The notes: generated by a model from the letters alone, not told the origin. Positions 53,373 through 62,112 are shown, counted from the first letter of the stretch. The stretch: 64,000 nt of DNA from Streptomyces coacervatus (GCF_029223485.1 NZ_JARHTP010000015.1:214903-278902); one strand, 5' to 3'. Program-made: numbers and translations.

Positions 53373-54917
53373 TCAGGCGAGCGGTCCCGTCACACGCTCC
53401 ACCGCGGCGACCAGACGCCCGTCGCGCACGAACGCGTCCGCGGCGGCGAGGTCGGGCGCGAGGAACCGGTCCGGACCGGGCCCCTCGACTCCCGCCGCCC
53501 GTACGGCCGTAATGGCCGCCTGCGAGGCGGGCGCCGGGGCCAGACCCTCGCGCAGCTCGATCGCACGCGTGGCGGCGTACAGCTCGATGGCGACCACACG
53601 CGTGAGGTTGTCGACGGCGGTGCGCAGCTTGCGGGCGGCGGACCAGCCCATGGAGACGTGGTCCTCCTGCATGGCGGAGGAGGGGATCGAGTCGGCGGAC
53701 GCGGGTACCGCCAGCCGCTTCATCTCACTCACCAGTGCGGCCTGCGTGTACTGGGCGATCATCAGCCCGGAGTCCACACCGGCGTCGTCGGCCAGGAACG
53801 GCGGCAGGCCGTGGCTGCGGTTCTTGTCCAGCAGCCGGTCGGTGCGGCGCTCGGCGATGGACGCGAGGTCCGCGGCGGCGATGGCGAGGAAGTCGAGCAC
53901 GTACGCCACCGGGGCGCCATGGAAGTTGCCGTTGGACTCGACGCGCCCGTCGGGCAGCACCACAGGATTGTCGACGGCCGAGGCCAACTCCCGCTCGGCG
54001 ACGAGCCGGGCATGCGCCATGGTGTCCCGTCCGGCACCGGCGACCTGCGGGGCACAGCGCACCGAGTAGGCGTCCTGGACACGCGGGGCGTCGTCCTGGT
54101 GGTGCCCGGTGAGCTCCGAACCCTTGAGCACGGCAAGCATGTTGGCGGCGGACGCCCCCTGCCCCGGATGCGGGCGGATGGCGTGCAGCTCGGGGGCGAG
54201 GACCTTGTCCGTCCCGAGGAGCGCTTCCATCGACAGGGCGGCCGTGATGTCGGCGGACTTGTAGAGGGAGTCCAGGTCGGCGAGGGCCATGACCAGCATG
54301 CCGAGCATGCCGTCGGTGCCGTTGAGGAGGGCGAGGCCTTCCTTCTCGCGCAGCTCGACGGGGGCGATCCCGTGCTCGGCGAGCAGTTCACCGGCGGGGC
54401 GCACCGTCCCGTCCGGCCCTTCCGCCTCCCCCTCGCCCATGAGCGTGAGGGCGCAGTGGGAGAGGGGCGCGAGGTCGCCGGAGCAGCCGAGGGAGCCGTA
54501 CTCGTGGACGACGGGCGTGATCCCTGCGTTGAGAACGTCGGCCATGGTCTGCGCGACCTCCGGCCGCACCCCCGTGTGCCCCGAGCAGACGGTCTTGAGC
54601 CGCAGGAACATCAGGGCCCGTACGACCTCCCGCTCCACCCGCGGACCGAGCCCCGCGGCGTGCGAGCGGACGATGTTGCGCTGCAGCTGGGCGCGCAGCT
54701 CCTGGCTGATGTGCCGGGTCGCCAGGGCGCCGAAGCCGGTGCTGACGCCGTAGACGGGCTCGGGCTTGGCCGCCAGCGCGTCCACGATCTCGCGGGCGGC
54801 GGCGAGGGCCGCCACCGCCTCCGCGGAAAGCTCGACCCGGGCGCCGTCGCGCGCCACGGCGAGAACGTCGGACGCGGTCACCCCGGACGTCCCCACCACC
54901 ACAGTGTGCATATCCAT
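53373..54917 (-). CDS. hutH: histidine ammonia-lyase
   Basis: 514 residues from ATG 54917; a second ATG at 54911 (MHTVVVGT) is the other common start and neither has a good ribosome site. It converts histidine to urocanate and ammonia, the first step of histidine use. The MIO cofactor forms from the tripeptide in GSLGCSGDLAPLSH, here Cys-Ser-Gly instead of the usual Ala-Ser-Gly, a known Streptomyces form. YGVSTGFGALA near the N-terminus gives the catalytic tyrosine; ALAMHAIRPHPGQ-type and NGNFHGAP segments complete the site. Other hut genes are not adjacent. A possible operator lies at 54934. Confidence 0.96.
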   Translation of the reverse strand: MDMHTVVVGTSGVTASDVLAVARDGARVELSAEAVAALAAAREIVDALAAKPEPVYGVSTGFGALATRHISQELRAQLQRNIVRSHAAGLGPRVEREVVRALMFLRLKTVCSGHTGVRPEVAQTMADVLNAGITPVVHEYGSLGCSGDLAPLSHCALTLMGEGEAEGPDGTVRPAGELLAEHGIAPVELREKEGLALLNGTDGMLGMLVMALADLDSLYKSADITAALSMEALLGTDKVLAPELHAIRPHPGQGASAANMLAVLKGSELTGHHQDDAPRVQDAYSVRCAPQVAGAGRDTMAHARLVAERELASAVDNPVVLPDGRVESNGNFHGAPVAYVLDFLAIAAADLASIAERRTDRLLDKNRSHGLPPFLADDAGVDSGLMIAQYTQAALVSEMKRLAVPASADSIPSSAMQEDHVSMGWSAARKLRTAVDNLTRVVAIELYAATRAIELREGLAPAPASQAAITAVRAAGVEGPGPDRFLAPDLAAADAFVRDGRLVAAVERVTGPLA

Positions 54918-54933
54918 ATTCAGGAGCGTACGC

Positions 54934-54954
54934 AGTGAAGACGAAGATGTCACT
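54934..54954. promoter_or_regulatory. inverted repeat upstream of hutH
   Basis: AGTGA (54934-54938) and TCACT (54950-54954) are separated by 11 nt, 17-37 nt before the hutH start. Pattern resembles loosely spaced BldD-type half-sites; assignment is weak. Confidence 0.35.
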
Positions 54955-54986
54955 ACCGGGGCAGAGGTACGCCCCTTACACATTGC

Positions 54987-55055
54987 CAGCCCGTCCGGCG
55001 TTTGAGGACGAGGCCCCTTAAGGCCGAAGCGGGGGCCTGGGGGCGGCAGCCCCCA
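54987..55055. repeat. dispersed repeat family 2, copy 2 (opposite orientation)
   Basis: CAGCCCGTCCGGCGTTTGAG at the left end, then the GCGGGGGCCTGGGGGC...GCCCCCAG hairpin. Lies just after the GGDEF gene stop and upstream of hutH. Confidence 0.9.
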
Positions 55056-55060
55056 GTACG

Positions 55061-56209
55061 TCAGCCTGGCCGCCCCCGGAACCGCCGCCGCTCGGACGGC
55101 CCCTGCGGCGAAGGCGTGTCGGCCAGCCGCATGACGGGGTCGTCGGGGCCCTCACGCCCCGCGACCACGGGCTTCTCCGCACGGAGCGCCTTCGCCCGGT
55201 ACTGCGCCGCATCGGCGAGCCGGAACAGACGGCGAGCCGACCGCACCGGACCAATCGCATCCTCGGTGGAAGCCACCCCGCACGCGACGCCGTCCCCGAG
55301 TTCCAACTCGGCGGCCCGGCGGCACAGTTCATCCGCAGCCTTGACGGCCTCGTCGGCGGACGGACCAACAGCAAGCAGACAGAACTCATCCCCGCCGAGC
55401 CGCGCGGCCAGCGCCCCCGGCAGCATCGCGCCGCACAGCGAGAGGACGGAGCCGAAGCGTTCGAGGAGGCGGTCGCCGACGGCATGTCCCTGGGTGTCGT
55501 TGACGCGCTTGAGGCCGTTCAGATCGCAGACGACGAGGCTGACGACCGTGCCGTCCGCGCGGTGCCGCTCGACGGCCTCGTCCAGCTTGACGTCGACGGC
55601 GCGGCGGTTGGCGAGGCCGGTGAGGGCGTCGGTGTAGGCGAGCCGTCTCGCCTCCTCCAGCCGCTCGGCCTGGGCGAGCCCGGCGGCGACGACGGCCGCC
55701 AGAACGGTGGCGAAGTCGGCGTCGGCCCGGCCGAAGACGGGGGCACCGGCGGGGCGGGCGACATAGAGCTCCCCCCACGCGCGCCCGTGCAGCACGATCG
55801 GGGCGACGACGCAGCAGCCGCGGCCGCGGCGGCGGAGGGCGGCGACGCGCTGGTGGACATAGCCGGGGCGGCCGCCCGCGGCGGGCCCCTGCGCCGTCTC
55901 GACCCATGCGTCGGGCTCGCCGCCGCCGGCCCACCGCTCGTGCAGGAACTCGGTGATCTCGGGGAACTGGTGCACGGGGTACGACTCGTCCTCCGGGAAC
56001 TCCTCCTCCCCCTCGGCCCGCTCCCCCACATTCGCAAGGACCCGCAGCCGGCCGAGCTCCCGCTCCCACACCGACAACGCGGCGAAGCTCCCGCCGAGTG
56101 CCCGGCACGCCCCGGCCGCCGCCGCACGCCACGCCTCGCGCGAGCCGTGGGCTGCGGCCATGCCCTGCGCCAGCGCGACGACGGCTGCGAGCCGCTTGTC
56201 CTCACCCAT
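55061..56209 (-). CDS. GAF-GGDEF diguanylate cyclase (CdgE-like)
   Basis: 382 residues. A GAF-like sensor domain covers about 5-180 (CCVVAPIVLHGRAWGELYVARP), then a GGDEF domain: AYTDALTGLANRRAVD (about 191-206), VVCDLNGLKRVNDTQGHAVGD and the intact active-site loop LGGDEF with G272-F276. The RxxD product-inhibition site five residues before GGDEF is absent (GALA at 265-268), so feedback by c-di-GMP at that site is unlikely. It should make c-di-GMP, which in Streptomyces loads BldD and delays sporulation. From memory it corresponds to CdgE of S. coelicolor. Confidence 0.9.
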   Translation of the reverse strand: MGEDKRLAAVVALAQGMAAAHGSREAWRAAAAGACRALGGSFAALSVWERELGRLRVLANVGERAEGEEEFPEDESYPVHQFPEITEFLHERWAGGGEPDAWVETAQGPAAGGRPGYVHQRVAALRRRGRGCCVVAPIVLHGRAWGELYVARPAGAPVFGRADADFATVLAAVVAAGLAQAERLEEARRLAYTDALTGLANRRAVDVKLDEAVERHRADGTVVSLVVCDLNGLKRVNDTQGHAVGDRLLERFGSVLSLCGAMLPGALAARLGGDEFCLLAVGPSADEAVKAADELCRRAAELELGDGVACGVASTEDAIGPVRSARRLFRLADAAQYRAKALRAEKPVVAGREGPDDPVMRLADTPSPQGPSERRRFRGRPG

Positions 56210-56270
56210 TACTCCAGGTTAGGGAGGTTTCTTGCGGTTTGTTCTATTGATACGGCGGTGGGGTGACCGG

Positions 56271-56342
56271 CCCTGGGGGCTCCGCCCCCAGACCCCCGTG
56301 TCGGCCCTTAAGGGGCCTCGTCCTCAAACGCCGGACGGGCTG
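56271..56342. repeat. dispersed repeat family 2, copy 3
   Basis: CTGGGGGCTCCGCCCCCAG hairpin, GTGTCGGCCCTTAAGGGGCC, then CCTCAAACGCCGGACGGGCTG. Lies downstream of the enoyl-CoA hydratase gene and upstream of the GGDEF gene. Confidence 0.9.
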
Positions 56343-56370
56343 ACATGCCGTGACCGGCAGCTAAAAGGTG

Positions 56371-57189
56371 TTACTCCCCCGGCCACTGCGGCTTCCGCTT
56401 CTCATTGAACGCCGCCACCCCCTCCGCCCGGTCCCCCGAGAACGCCACCGACCGCCATGCCGCATCCTCGACCTCCAGTCCGGCCCGCAGATCCAGCCCC
56501 TGGCCGAGCCGCAGCGCCCGCTTGGCGGCCCGCAGGCCGACCGGTGAGTTCGCAGCGATGCGTGCGGCCAGCGACAGTGCCTCCGCCCGGTCCTGCCCCT
56601 CCTCCACCAGTTCGTCCACGAGCCCCAACTCCCGTGCCTCCGCGGCCTCCAGACGCCTGGCGGTGAAGATCAGCTCGGCTGCCCGCGCCACCCCCACGCG
56701 CCGCGGCAGCAGCTGCGTACCGCCACCGCCCGGAATGACCCCGACGGACACCTCCGGCAGCCCCACCACGGCCGTACGGTCGGCCACGATCAGGTCGCAG
56801 GACAGCGCCAGCTCGAAGCCCCCGCCCAGGGCGAACCCGTGCACCGCGGCGATCGTCGGCACCGGCAGCTCCAGCACCCCGGTGTAGGCGCCCCGCGAGA
56901 CCGGCCGCTGCCGGACCAGATCGGCGTCGGTGAAGGAGTTGCGCTCCTTCAGGTCCGCCCCGACACAGAACGCCCGCTCATGCGTGGACGTCACCACGAC
57001 CACCCGTACGTCACGGTCCGCGCCGAGCGCCGCGCACGCCCCGGCGATCGACTGCGCCATCCCGGTCGAGACGGCGTTCATGGCCTTGGGCCGGTCGAGG
57101 ACGAGCTCCGCGACATGCCCGACGTCCCCGGCTCCCCCGTCGCCGTGCCGCCGCACCGCCACGAACTCGCCGTACCGCTCCTCGCCCAT
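56371..57189 (-). CDS. enoyl-CoA hydratase/isomerase family protein
   Basis: 272 residues, crotonase fold. Oxyanion-hole segments THERAFCVGADLKERNSF and HGFALGGGFELALSCDL; catalytic glutamates are both present (E in GGGFELA and in GLPEVSVGVIPGGGG), which favours true hydratase activity on 2-enoyl-CoA. Acts in fatty-acid or branched-chain amino-acid breakdown, fitting the nearby propionyl/acyl-CoA carboxylase genes. Preceded by a double GTTAAC element at 57201. ATG start at 57189. Confidence 0.92.
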   Translation of the reverse strand: MGEERYGEFVAVRRHGDGGAGDVGHVAELVLDRPKAMNAVSTGMAQSIAGACAALGADRDVRVVVVTSTHERAFCVGADLKERNSFTDADLVRQRPVSRGAYTGVLELPVPTIAAVHGFALGGGFELALSCDLIVADRTAVVGLPEVSVGVIPGGGGTQLLPRRVGVARAAELIFTARRLEAAEARELGLVDELVEEGQDRAEALSLAARIAANSPVGLRAAKRALRLGQGLDLRAGLEVEDAAWRSVAFSGDRAEGVAAFNEKRKPQWPGE

Positions 57190-57200
57190 GACACCCTCCG

Positions 57201-57216
57201 GTTAACGCGGGTTAAC
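57201..57216. promoter_or_regulatory. double GTTAAC element upstream of enoyl-CoA hydratase
   Basis: Two GTTAAC palindromes (57201-57206 and 57211-57216) are spaced by exactly one helical turn, 12 nt before the hydratase start. The 16-nt unit is AT-rich against its surroundings and looks like a dimeric-regulator site or overlapping promoter element. Confidence 0.5.
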
Positions 57217-57361
57217 AACCTTCGGCCCGATCATCGCAGGGTTTCGTCCCGTTGTCCCCGTTCGGGTGACATCCCGCCCAACTCCCCTTGCACCGCCCAC
57301 AGGAGCGCATACCGTGCCTCCGCCACGGCGCACAGGGGGCGCGCCTGCAAGGGGGAGAGTC

Positions 57362-57913
57362 GTGATGATCGTGACGGCGGAGACATCGGTGAGGCGCGGC
57401 CGGCATCGCAGGCCCCGCCCCCGCAAGCTGCTGTTCGCCGCCGGCGGGCTGGCGCTGGCCGCCGGTGTGCTGAGCCTCGTACGGATGACACCCGAATCGG
57501 GGGTCGGCGCGGCCGGGACCGCGGAGGCCGATCCCCGCCAGGATCCCGGCAGCGACCGGCCGGGCCATGCTGTCGCCGCCGTCGATGCCGTACCGCGGGT
57601 GAGTCCGTCGGCGACCTCGGTGATGGGCGGAGCGAGTGCGACGCCGACGGCGCATCTCGTAGCCCTGCAGACCCCGACCACACCCCCGGACCCTGCGGCC
57701 GCTCCCGGCACCACGACCATCCCGGTCACGCCGAACTCCCCGTCCCCCACGACCAGTTCACAGCCGCCCGCGACGACGGCCCCCGCCCCACAGCCGACTC
57801 CGACACCGGGCCGGACCACGCCCCCGCCCACCCCGCGGCGGAGCGATACGCACGACCCCGGTCTGTGCGTGCCAGTCATCGGCCTGTGCACAAACCCGCT
57901 GGCCGCGCCCTAA
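57362..57913 (+). CDS. membrane-anchored Pro/Thr-rich protein
   Basis: 183 residues from the GTG at 57362 (AGGGGGAGAG in front). A short basic N-terminus (RRGRHRRPRPRK), one hydrophobic segment (about 22-39, LLFAAGGLALAAGVLSLV) and then about 140 residues rich in Pro, Thr, Ser and Ala, typical of extracytoplasmic O-glycosylated or wall-spanning stalks. The end has two cysteines (GLCVPVIGLCTNPL) that may form a small loop. The stop codon lies at the edge of a family 1 repeat, so the last residues were set by repeat insertion. Function unknown. Confidence 0.7.
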   Translation: MMIVTAETSVRRGRHRRPRPRKLLFAAGGLALAAGVLSLVRMTPESGVGAAGTAEADPRQDPGSDRPGHAVAAVDAVPRVSPSATSVMGGASATPTAHLVALQTPTTPPDPAAAPGTTTIPVTPNSPSPTTSSQPPATTAPAPQPTPTPGRTTPPPTPRRSDTHDPGLCVPVIGLCTNPLAAP

Positions 57914-57950
57914 AGGGGCGCGGGGAACTGCGCGACCAGCCACGACGGCG
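57907..57950. repeat. dispersed repeat family 1, copy at a stop codon
   Basis: GCCCTAAAGGGGCGCGGGGA followed by ACTGCGCGACCAGCCACGACG. The TAA inside the repeat arm is the stop of the Pro/Thr-rich gene. Confidence 0.9.
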
Positions 57951-58019
57951 CCGCAGCCGAAAGACGACCCATCACCGCCCCGCGGCGGAGCCGCAACCGG
58001 CAGATCCCGGGCGGGGCGC

Positions 58020-59135
58020 TCAGCCCCGCCGCGTAAGCAGCCACGGCTCGACCACGCCAAGCCCCCGCACCGGCCGCTGCCACATCGGCTGGAGCGCGAA
58101 ACGGTACGCCGGAGGCTCCTCGCCCTCCTTCTCCGCGGCCGCGGCGGCCTCGGCCGCGTCCGCCTCGGAGGCCGGCGCCTCGGCGGTGCGGATGAGTTCC
58201 TGAGCGAAGTCGGCGTCGACGAGGACGGCGTCGCGCGGGGCTATGGACGTCAGCCGGGAGGCGAGGTTCACCGTCGTACCGAAGACGTCGCCCATCCGGG
58301 TGGTCACCGTGCCGAAGGCGATGCCGACGCGCAGTTCGGGCATCGTCTCGTCGTTCGCCATCGTCTCGATGAGCCGCAGCGCGATCTCGGCGGCGACCCC
58401 GCAGTCGTCCGCCGCGTACAGCACCTCGTCGCCGAGGGTCTTGATGAGCCGTCCGCCGTGCGCGGCGACCAGATCGGCGCAGGTCGTCTCGAAGGCCTCG
58501 ACGAGTTCGCCGAGTTCCTCCTCCTCCATACGGCGGGTGAGGCGGGTGAAGCCGACCAGGTCGGCGAAGCCGACGGCCAGGCGCCGGTCGACCATTTCCT
58601 CGTCGTCGGCGGCCTGGATGACCCGGCCGGCCGAGGCGGCGAGCTGGCGCCGCCAGACGTAGACGAGGAACTCCTCCAGTTCGGGCAGGAGCAGTTCGAC
58701 GATCGGGTACGTCACCTCGGTGCGGGTCATGCCCGGTTCCGGGGGCTCGGTCAGGCCTTCCAGGAAGGAGTCGATCTGCCACTCGGCGAGGCGTGCCGTG
58801 GTCTGGCCGGTGGAGCGGGCGACCTGCACGGCCATCGCCTCGCTCAGCAGGCCCGCCTCGACGAGGCCGGAGAGGCGGCGCAGCGCCAGTACGTCGGCCT
58901 CGGTGAGCGCCTTGGCCTGGCCGATGTCGGCGAAGCCCATCGCCCGCCAGAAGCGGGTGGCCAGCTCCACGGAGACGCCCGCGCTGCGGGCCGCCTGGAA
59001 GGGGGTGTAGCGCCGCTCGGCGCCGAGGATCAGGTGCTCCAGGCGCAGGGCGAGGGGGTCCTCGACGGGATCGGCGGCGTGGGGGTCCACCCGGCCGTCC
59101 GCGCCCGTGCCGGAGCCCGTGTCGTCGACGGTCAC
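58020..59135 (-). CDS. cya: class III adenylate cyclase
   Basis: 371 residues, GTG start. Residues ~30-160 form a helical regulatory domain; 185-325 hold the class III cyclase core: metal aspartates in GFADLVGFTRLT and TLGDEVLYAADD, the transition-state Asn/Arg in GTTVNLASRL, and FGTVTTRMGDVFG. One catalytic domain, so it works as a homodimer making cAMP. Single-chain, no membrane segment. From memory, the orthologue in S. coelicolor (SCO4928) is needed for normal germination and development. A family 2 repeat lies between this gene and birA. Confidence 0.93.
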   Translation of the reverse strand: MTVDDTGSGTGADGRVDPHAADPVEDPLALRLEHLILGAERRYTPFQAARSAGVSVELATRFWRAMGFADIGQAKALTEADVLALRRLSGLVEAGLLSEAMAVQVARSTGQTTARLAEWQIDSFLEGLTEPPEPGMTRTEVTYPIVELLLPELEEFLVYVWRRQLAASAGRVIQAADDEEMVDRRLAVGFADLVGFTRLTRRMEEEELGELVEAFETTCADLVAAHGGRLIKTLGDEVLYAADDCGVAAEIALRLIETMANDETMPELRVGIAFGTVTTRMGDVFGTTVNLASRLTSIAPRDAVLVDADFAQELIRTAEAPASEADAAEAAAAAEKEGEEPPAYRFALQPMWQRPVRGLGVVEPWLLTRRG

Positions 59136-59251
59136 GCCTGCTGCCCTTCCGATCTGCCACGGTCAGGTATCGACCGGCCTCAACTGTACGGCAGGTGTGC
59201 CCTACCTCACTCCCGACGTGGGTGAAGGCACCCGGCACCGGTGCGGGCGTC

Positions 59252-59322
59252 GCTGGGGGCCTGCGGCCCCCAGACCCCCGCTTCGGCCCGAAAGGCCTCG
59301 TCCTCAAACGCCGGACGGGCTG
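59252..59322. repeat. dispersed repeat family 2, copy 4
   Basis: GCTGGGGGCCTGCGGCCCCC hairpin, AGACCCCCGCTTCGG, then CCTCAAACGCCGGACGGGCTG. Downstream of birA and upstream of cya. Confidence 0.9.
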
Positions 59323-59329
59323 GAATCAC

Positions 59330-60190
59330 TCACGCCGGCCGCAAGTGAACGATGTCTCCCGCGCCCACCGGCTCCTGCACCCCGTCCTCGGTGGCGATCA
59401 CCAGCCTCCCGTCGCCGTCGACAGCCACCGCCTCGCCGACCAGCGACCGGTCACCCGGCAGCTCGGCCCGCACGGTCCTCCCCAGAGTCGCGCAACCCGC
59501 CGCGTACGTCTCCTGCAGACCGCTGGCCGCCGGATCGCCGCCCGCGTCCCGCCAGCGCCCGTACCACTCCTCCAGGGACCGCAGCATCGCCCTGAGCAGG
59601 GGATCGCGGTCCGTGCTCACCGCCCCGGCGAGGGCCAGCGAGCCCGCCTGGGGAACCGGCAGCTCGTTCTCACGCAGCGTGACGTTGATGCCGACCCCGA
59701 CGACCACTGCGTCGTCCCCAGCCCGTTCGGCGAGGATCCCGCCGGCCTTGCGCTCCTCGCCGCCGATGGACACGAGCAGGTCGTTGGGCCACTTGAGTGC
59801 CGTGTCCACGCCCGCCGAGCGGGACAGCCCGGTCGCCACGGCGACCCCGGTGAGCAGCGGCAGCCAGCCCCAGCGGGCGACCGGCACCCCGCCCGGCTTC
59901 AGCAGCACGGAGAAGAAGAGGCCCGAGCGGGCCGGTGCCGTCCACTGGCGGTCCAGCCGGCCCCGCCCGGCGGTCTGCTCCTCCGCGACCAGGACCGCAC
60001 CCTCGCCCGCCTTGCCCGCGCCCGCCAGGGCGACCAGGTCGGAGTTGGTGGAGCCGGTGCTCTGCACCACCTCCACCTCGCGCCACAGCCCGCCCTCCCG
60101 CACCAGCCCGCGCCGCAGCGCGGTGGCATTGAGCGGAGGCCGGTCCAGGTCGGACCAACGGCTGTCGTCTGATGCATCTCGCGGCGTCAT
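59330..60190 (-). CDS. birA: biotin--[acetyl-CoA-carboxylase] ligase
   Basis: 286 residues from ATG 60190 (MTPRDASDDSRWS); the long frame to 61816 is antisense to pccB and rejected. Class II biotin protein ligase core: GSTNSDLVAL, EEQTAGRGRLDRQW (GRGRxxR biotinyl-AMP loop), LKWPNDLLVSIGG and VVVGVGINV. There is no N-terminal DNA-binding domain, so it is a monofunctional ligase and not a biotin repressor. It attaches biotin to the acyl-CoA carboxylase alpha subunit, whose gene begins at 63877, and is divergent from pccB. Confidence 0.95.
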   Translation of the reverse strand: MTPRDASDDSRWSDLDRPPLNATALRRGLVREGGLWREVEVVQSTGSTNSDLVALAGAGKAGEGAVLVAEEQTAGRGRLDRQWTAPARSGLFFSVLLKPGGVPVARWGWLPLLTGVAVATGLSRSAGVDTALKWPNDLLVSIGGEERKAGGILAERAGDDAVVVGVGINVTLRENELPVPQAGSLALAGAVSTDRDPLLRAMLRSLEEWYGRWRDAGGDPAASGLQETYAAGCATLGRTVRAELPGDRSLVGEAVAVDGDGRLVIATEDGVQEPVGAGDIVHLRPA

Positions 60191-60301
60191 GCAAGCCACC
60201 CTAGGTGTGTGAAACGCCGCACTGCTGATTCGTAGCGCCGCCACTACTCTACGGATGAGTAACCGTCCCCCCTTTTGAGCAGGCAGGGAGCCGCGATCCC
60301 G

Positions 60302-61894
60302 ATGTCCGAGCCGGAAGCGACCGACATTCACACCACCGCGGGCAAGCTCGCGGATCTCCAGCGTCGTATTGACGAGGCGACGCACGCCGGCTCCGCACGT
60401 GCCGTCGAAAAGCAGCACGCCAAGGGCAAGTTGACGGCCCGTGAGCGCATCGAACTCCTCCTGGACGAGGGCTCCTTCGTCGAGCTGGACGAGTTCGCCC
60501 GGCACCGGTCGACGAACTTCGGCCTGGAGGCCAACCGCCCCTACGGCGACGGCGTCGTGACCGGCTACGGCACGGTCGACGGCCGCCCGGTCGCGGTCTT
60601 CTCCCAGGACTTCACCGTCTTCGGCGGCGCCCTCGGCGAGGTCTACGGCCAGAAGATCGTCAAGGTGATGGACTTCGCGCTGAAGACCGGCTGCCCGGTC
60701 ATCGGCATCAACGACTCCGGCGGCGCCCGCATCCAGGAGGGCGTCGCCTCCCTCGGCGCGTACGGCGAGATCTTCCGCCGCAACACCCACGCGAGCGGTG
60801 TGATCCCGCAGATCAGCCTGGTCGTGGGCCCGTGCGCGGGCGGCGCCGTCTACTCCCCCGCGATCACCGACTTCACGGTGATGGTCGACCAGACCTCGCA
60901 CATGTTCATCACCGGCCCGGACGTCATCAAGACGGTCACCGGCGAGGACGTCGGCTTCGAGGAGCTGGGCGGCGCCCGCACCCACAACTCCACGTCCGGC
61001 GTGGCCCATCACATGGCCGGGGACGAGAAGGACGCCATCGAGTACGTCAAGCAGCTGCTGTCGTACCTGCCGTCCAACAACCTCTCCGAGGCGCCGGTCT
61101 TCCCGGAGGAGGCGGACCTCGCCGTCACGGACGAGGACCTTGAGCTGGACACGATCGTGCCGGACAGCGCGAACCAGCCGTACGACATGCACACGGTGAT
61201 CGAACACGTCCTGGACGACGCCGAGTTCTTCGAGACGCAGGCGCTCTTCGCCCCGAACATCCTCACCGGGTTCGGGCGGGTGGAGGGCCACCCGGTCGGC
61301 ATCGTCGCCAACCAGCCGATGCAGTTCGCGGGCTGCCTCGACATCGACGCGAGCGAGAAGGCCGCGCGCTTCGTGCGCACCTGCGACGCCTTCAACATCC
61401 CGGTCATCACCTTCGTCGACGTGCCGGGCTTCCTCCCCGGCGTCGACCAGGAGCACACCGGCATCATCCGCCGCGGCGCCAAGCTCATCTACGCCTACGC
61501 GGAGGCGACGGTCCCCCTCATCACCGTCATCACCCGCAAGGCCTTCGGCGGCGCCTACGACGTCATGGGCTCCAAGCACCTCGGCGCGGACCTCAACCTC
61601 GCCTGGCCGACCGCCCAGATCGCCGTCATGGGCGCCCAGGGCGCGGTCAACATCCTGCACCGCCGCACCATCGCCGAGGCCGAGGCGAACGGCGACGTGG
61701 AAGCCACCCGCGCCCGCCTGATCCAGGAGTACGAGGACGCCCTCCTCAGCCCCTACATCGCGGCCGAGCGCGGCTACATCGACTCCGTGATCATGCCGTC
61801 CGAAACGCGCCGCCACGTCGTACGCGGCCTGCGCCAGCTACGCACCAAGCGCGAGTCCCTCCCCCCGAAGAAGCACGGCAACATCCCCCTCTAG
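60302..61894 (+). CDS. pccB: acyl-CoA (propionyl-CoA) carboxylase beta subunit
   Basis: 530 residues from ATG 60302. Carboxyltransferase family: KLADLQRRIDEATH, GGALGEVYGQKIVKVMDFAL, INDSGGARIQEGVASLGAYGEIF (acyl-CoA oxyanion), and C-terminal GGAYDVMGSKHLGAD. It moves the carboxyl group from biotin to propionyl- or acetyl-CoA and assembles as a hexamer with the alpha subunit. The specificity residue at the subunit interface cannot be set by eye; Streptomyces PccB prefers propionyl-CoA. Followed after 8 nt by the epsilon subunit gene. Confidence 0.94.
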   Translation: MSEPEATDIHTTAGKLADLQRRIDEATHAGSARAVEKQHAKGKLTARERIELLLDEGSFVELDEFARHRSTNFGLEANRPYGDGVVTGYGTVDGRPVAVFSQDFTVFGGALGEVYGQKIVKVMDFALKTGCPVIGINDSGGARIQEGVASLGAYGEIFRRNTHASGVIPQISLVVGPCAGGAVYSPAITDFTVMVDQTSHMFITGPDVIKTVTGEDVGFEELGGARTHNSTSGVAHHMAGDEKDAIEYVKQLLSYLPSNNLSEAPVFPEEADLAVTDEDLELDTIVPDSANQPYDMHTVIEHVLDDAEFFETQALFAPNILTGFGRVEGHPVGIVANQPMQFAGCLDIDASEKAARFVRTCDAFNIPVITFVDVPGFLPGVDQEHTGIIRRGAKLIYAYAEATVPLITVITRKAFGGAYDVMGSKHLGADLNLAWPTAQIAVMGAQGAVNILHRRTIAEAEANGDVEATRARLIQEYEDALLSPYIAAERGYIDSVIMPSETRRHVVRGLRQLRTKRESLPPKKHGNIPL

Positions 61895-61902
61895 GAGTCG
61901 TT

Positions 61903-62112
61903 GTGACGATCAAGGTCGTACGGGGCAACCCCACCCCGGAGGAACTGGCCGCCGCCCTGGCGGTGGTCAGAGCCCGCGCCGCGGCGGAATCCTCCATCCC
62001 GCCCGGCGCGACACGGGACAAGGACTCCTGGTCGGACCCGGCAAGGATCGCGTCCCACCGCCTGCCCCAGCCGGGCCCGACGGCATGGACCCGCACTTAC
62101 TGGCCGGGCTAA
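61903..62112 (+). CDS. pccE: acyl-CoA carboxylase epsilon subunit
   Basis: 69 residues, GTG start with AGGAG overlapping the pccB stop. VKVRGNPTPEELAAALAVV-type N-terminus and the C-terminal WSDPARIASHRLPQPGP-W segment define the actinobacterial epsilon subunit, which stabilises the alpha-beta carboxylase complex. Cotranslated with pccB. Confidence 0.9.
   Translation: MTIKVVRGNPTPEELAAALAVVRARAAAESSIPPGATRDKDSWSDPARIASHRLPQPGPTAWTRTYWPG

Noticed and set aside
60193..61816. N-terminal extension of birA to 828 residues
   Set aside because: The added part is antisense to pccB and lacks any known domain; homology begins at the ATG at 60190.
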